From: Hemicordylus capensis
Lineage: Eukaryota; Chordata; Lepidosauria; Squamata; Cordylidae
Direction of reading: 5' to 3'
Length of the DNA stretch: 64,000 nt
NCBI RefSeq assembly: GCF_027244095.1
Contig: NC_069665.1
Span: forward strand, 3,722,501-3,786,500
This document shows positions 62,031-64,000 of the stretch, piece after piece. Below the pieces are notes generated by a model. That model worked only from the letters and a program-made list of their open reading frames with translations. It did no database searches and was not told the DNA's origin. The number at the start of each line of letters is the position of its first letter. Within the stretch, counting starts at the first letter, position 1. The position numbers and the translations under genes were made by a program.

Positions 62031-63092
62031 ACCATTAACAATAACGATATGATAAGACTGACACTGTAGTCCCAACTCCTTAACCTGCTAATTGGTTGCT
62101 ATTAAGAGTCACTCTTTGTAACTATGCATTAGCACGCAGATGCTCCATTAATAATGCATTTTAATGCAGATGGAAGAGTTATGCTGTCTATAAATATACC
62201 AAGTAACTGCCTTTTGCACCAGCTAAAAGAATGCATGGCATTTCAGAAAACACCAATTTGCATTACACGGTACAGAAAGTTCCAGAATACATTGTGTGTT
62301 TAACCGCCCTGAGACCTTGGGTTGGGACAGTAGAAAAATGCACTAAATAAATAATAAATAAGTTGTAAGGTGTGACATGGCAGGCTGTCACTATGGAAGC
62401 CTCTCCCTCAATCCCAGTTGTGTGGAGTCAAGTCAGTGGTCAGGGCAAGCAACTCTCCACATGTGCAGAGGTACTCTTACGACTGCCCTATGTTTTAAAG
62501 CTGAGTACATCTGTACTAAGACAACACTGGAGACTGTATTTTCACAAATATAACCCATGCATGAGCATAACCGACAGCTGATTGGAAGTTCTGAGGGGAA
62601 AACCAAGGGTGCTCACGCCCTTCTATTACCCACATTGGCTCTCATACGGTTCAAATGGCCAGTCAGAACTAGAAATATCTTCACCTCTTCTAACATTCTG
62701 CTCCAATCTAAAACTGATGTTGTATACCGCACACCCTTCTGTTACCCACACACCCCGGGTGCAAGCCAGAGGTAATATTCACAAAAACACAGTATGTGGC
62801 CCAAGCTAGGAGGCCAGGACAAATCTGAGTATAAATTGATCATCAATATCACTTGTATTGTTGTCAGCAAAGAGATACCAGAATGACACTTGGGGCTGTA
62901 GTCCATAGAGATGTTGCACTTTTCTTCCTGTGGGGTGTCCGCACTTGGCATGAATCAAGGGGCCAAGGCTCCCTCCCCAGAGTTCCTCATCGCAGGGAAG
63001 GGGGCTCACTAGGGCTGGGGAGCCCTTCTGCCTCGGTACCCCAACTGGTGGCTACTTATACAGGAGAGGGCACGGAATCCAGACCAGGGTTG
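62031..63092. other. no recognised gene
   Basis: A LINE tail at about 62295-62362 (AACCGCCCTGAGACCTTGGG ... AATAAATAA). The rest is unique-looking, with frames of up to 110 aa that show no family features. Confidence 0.3.
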
Positions 63093-63215
63093 CACAGCTT
63101 TCAGCATCCTGCAGATGTTGTTCTACAACTCCCATCATGTTGGCCATTGTGGCTGGGGATAATGGGATTTGTAGTCCAAAAGTAGTTGGAGGGTAAAAGT
63201 GGTGCAGCCTAGATG
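63093..63215. mobile_element. fold-back MITE
   Basis: TTGCACAGCTTTCAGCATCC and AAAGTGGTGCAGCC; CTACAACTCCCATCATG and GGATAATGGGATTTGTAG. Confidence 0.6.
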
Positions 63216-63318
63216 TAGACCATGGTACGTAGGTAGGAGAAATTTAGCCCTTCTCCTCTCCACCCCCGCCAGCACTGCAGTCTTGATTACCCACCCCAAG
63301 CCATTGATCTCTCTATAG

Positions 63319-63454
63319 CAGGCCTGCTCAACTTAGGCCCCCCAGCTGTTTTTGAACTAGAACTCCCATAATTCCCAGCCACAGTGGTCAATAGCTAGGG
63401 ATTATGGGAATTGTAGGCCAACATCTGCAGGAGGGCCGAAGTTGAGCAGGCCTG
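63319..63454. mobile_element. fold-back hAT-type MITE with perfect 8-bp TSD
   Basis: Terminal repeats CAGGCCTGCTCAACTT / AAGTTGAGCAGGCCTG (16/16). TSD CTCTATAG at 63311-63318 and 63455-63462. Nearly identical ends suggest one of the younger insertions. Confidence 0.92.
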
Positions 63455-63710
63455 CTCTATAGAATCCACTCTGCCACTTGTCTGAAGAGAGAGGCTCCCA
63501 TTGCATCAATGGGGACTTCCCTCTTCAGAGGTAAACACCTTGGAAATGTGGGGCGGGGGGGTGGATTTTTGTCAGGACCACACCACAGGGGTTCACCCCC
63601 TACGCCCACCCCATTCCACTGCACTGACCCCCAGCAGCTTCTGTTTACTGGAAACACTTACCCAGGGCCAAAGCAACACGCGGCTTGACTGTCTTGTACG
63701 ATCAATCAGC

Positions 63711-63785
63711 CCAGGGGTTCCCTGATGATGTTGGACTCCAACTCCCATCATCCCCTGCCACAGTGGCCTTTCCAAGAACCCCTCT
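63711..63785. repeat. half of a fold-back MITE
   Basis: CAGGGGTTCCCTGATGATG and ACTCCAACTCCCATCATCCC. The right arm is missing. Confidence 0.5.
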
Positions 63786-64000
63786 GGATTAGTCCTTTGG
63801 ATGGCCCACAGGTGGCCAGACAGGACGGCCTCATGTGGAAGGGTCGCATGGAAAAGCTCACCCCAAGCCCACCCACCTATAGGACTAAGACCATGGCACA
63901 CGTTTAATGCTGTGGTGTACCCTTTTATTGTGTTTAGTAAGAACAATCCCCTGCCCCAGCCTCTTTTGACAATCTTCGGCAAGCCTTCAATACTTTCCTT
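63786..64000. other. no recognised feature at the right edge
   Basis: Nothing recognised on either strand. Confidence 0.25.

Noticed and set aside
1-64000. endogenous retrovirus, LTR element or Polinton
   Set aside because: I saw no paired LTRs, gag/pro/env words, primer-binding site or capsid-type frames. All RT signals are of LINE type.

Overview
The window is nuclear DNA of a vertebrate, most likely a squamate reptile (lizard). It has three split host genes with GT-AG introns, and CR1, L2-like and Tx1-like LINEs. It also has Sauria-type tRNA SINEs with BovB-like tails, many hAT-type MITEs, and dozens of copies of one composite SINE built from 5S rRNA, tRNA-Ala and a CR1-like tail. Species cannot be fixed from sequence alone. 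I see no prokaryotic genes, CRISPR array, recognisable endogenous retrovirus or Polinton.

Layout. 0-11 kb: no recognised gene; repeats only. 11.0-31.7 kb: CFDP1 on the minus strand, seven coding exons spread over 20 kb (286 codons plus stop, all phases consistent), with a polyA signal near 11053. 31.7-33.4 kb: a GC-rich intergenic segment with CpG-rich ends that separates the divergent starts of CFDP1 (minus) and TMEM170A (plus). 33.4-38.8 kb: TMEM170A coding region in three exons (137 aa), with a probable long 3' UTR ending near 43.0 kb. 44.1-55.4 kb: a six-exon short-chain dehydrogenase/reductase gene on the minus strand (256 aa, C-factor/sniffer-like), tail-to-tail with TMEM170A. 55.5-64 kb: repeat-rich DNA, including a stack of nested retroelements at 57.8-62.0 kb.

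The genes are unrelated in function. CFDP1 is the vertebrate Swc5-type subunit of SRCAP, which deposits H2A.Z. TMEM170A is an ER/nuclear-envelope membrane protein. The SDR is a predicted soluble NAD(P)H oxidoreductase. They share only neighbourhood and, for CFDP1/TMEM170A, a possible bidirectional promoter region.

The most interesting content is in the mobile DNA. (1) A composite SINE carries the 5S rRNA internal promoter boxes followed by a tRNA-Ala-like unit and a CR1-like 3' tail. Subgroups either keep or have lost the tRNA A box. (2) Fold-back MITEs of about 120-150 bp, based on one common inverted core, have several insertions with 8-bp target duplications still visible. (3) Two copies of a 325-bp hAT MITE landed in the same CTCCAAG target word. 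(4) Several elements are nested in one another.
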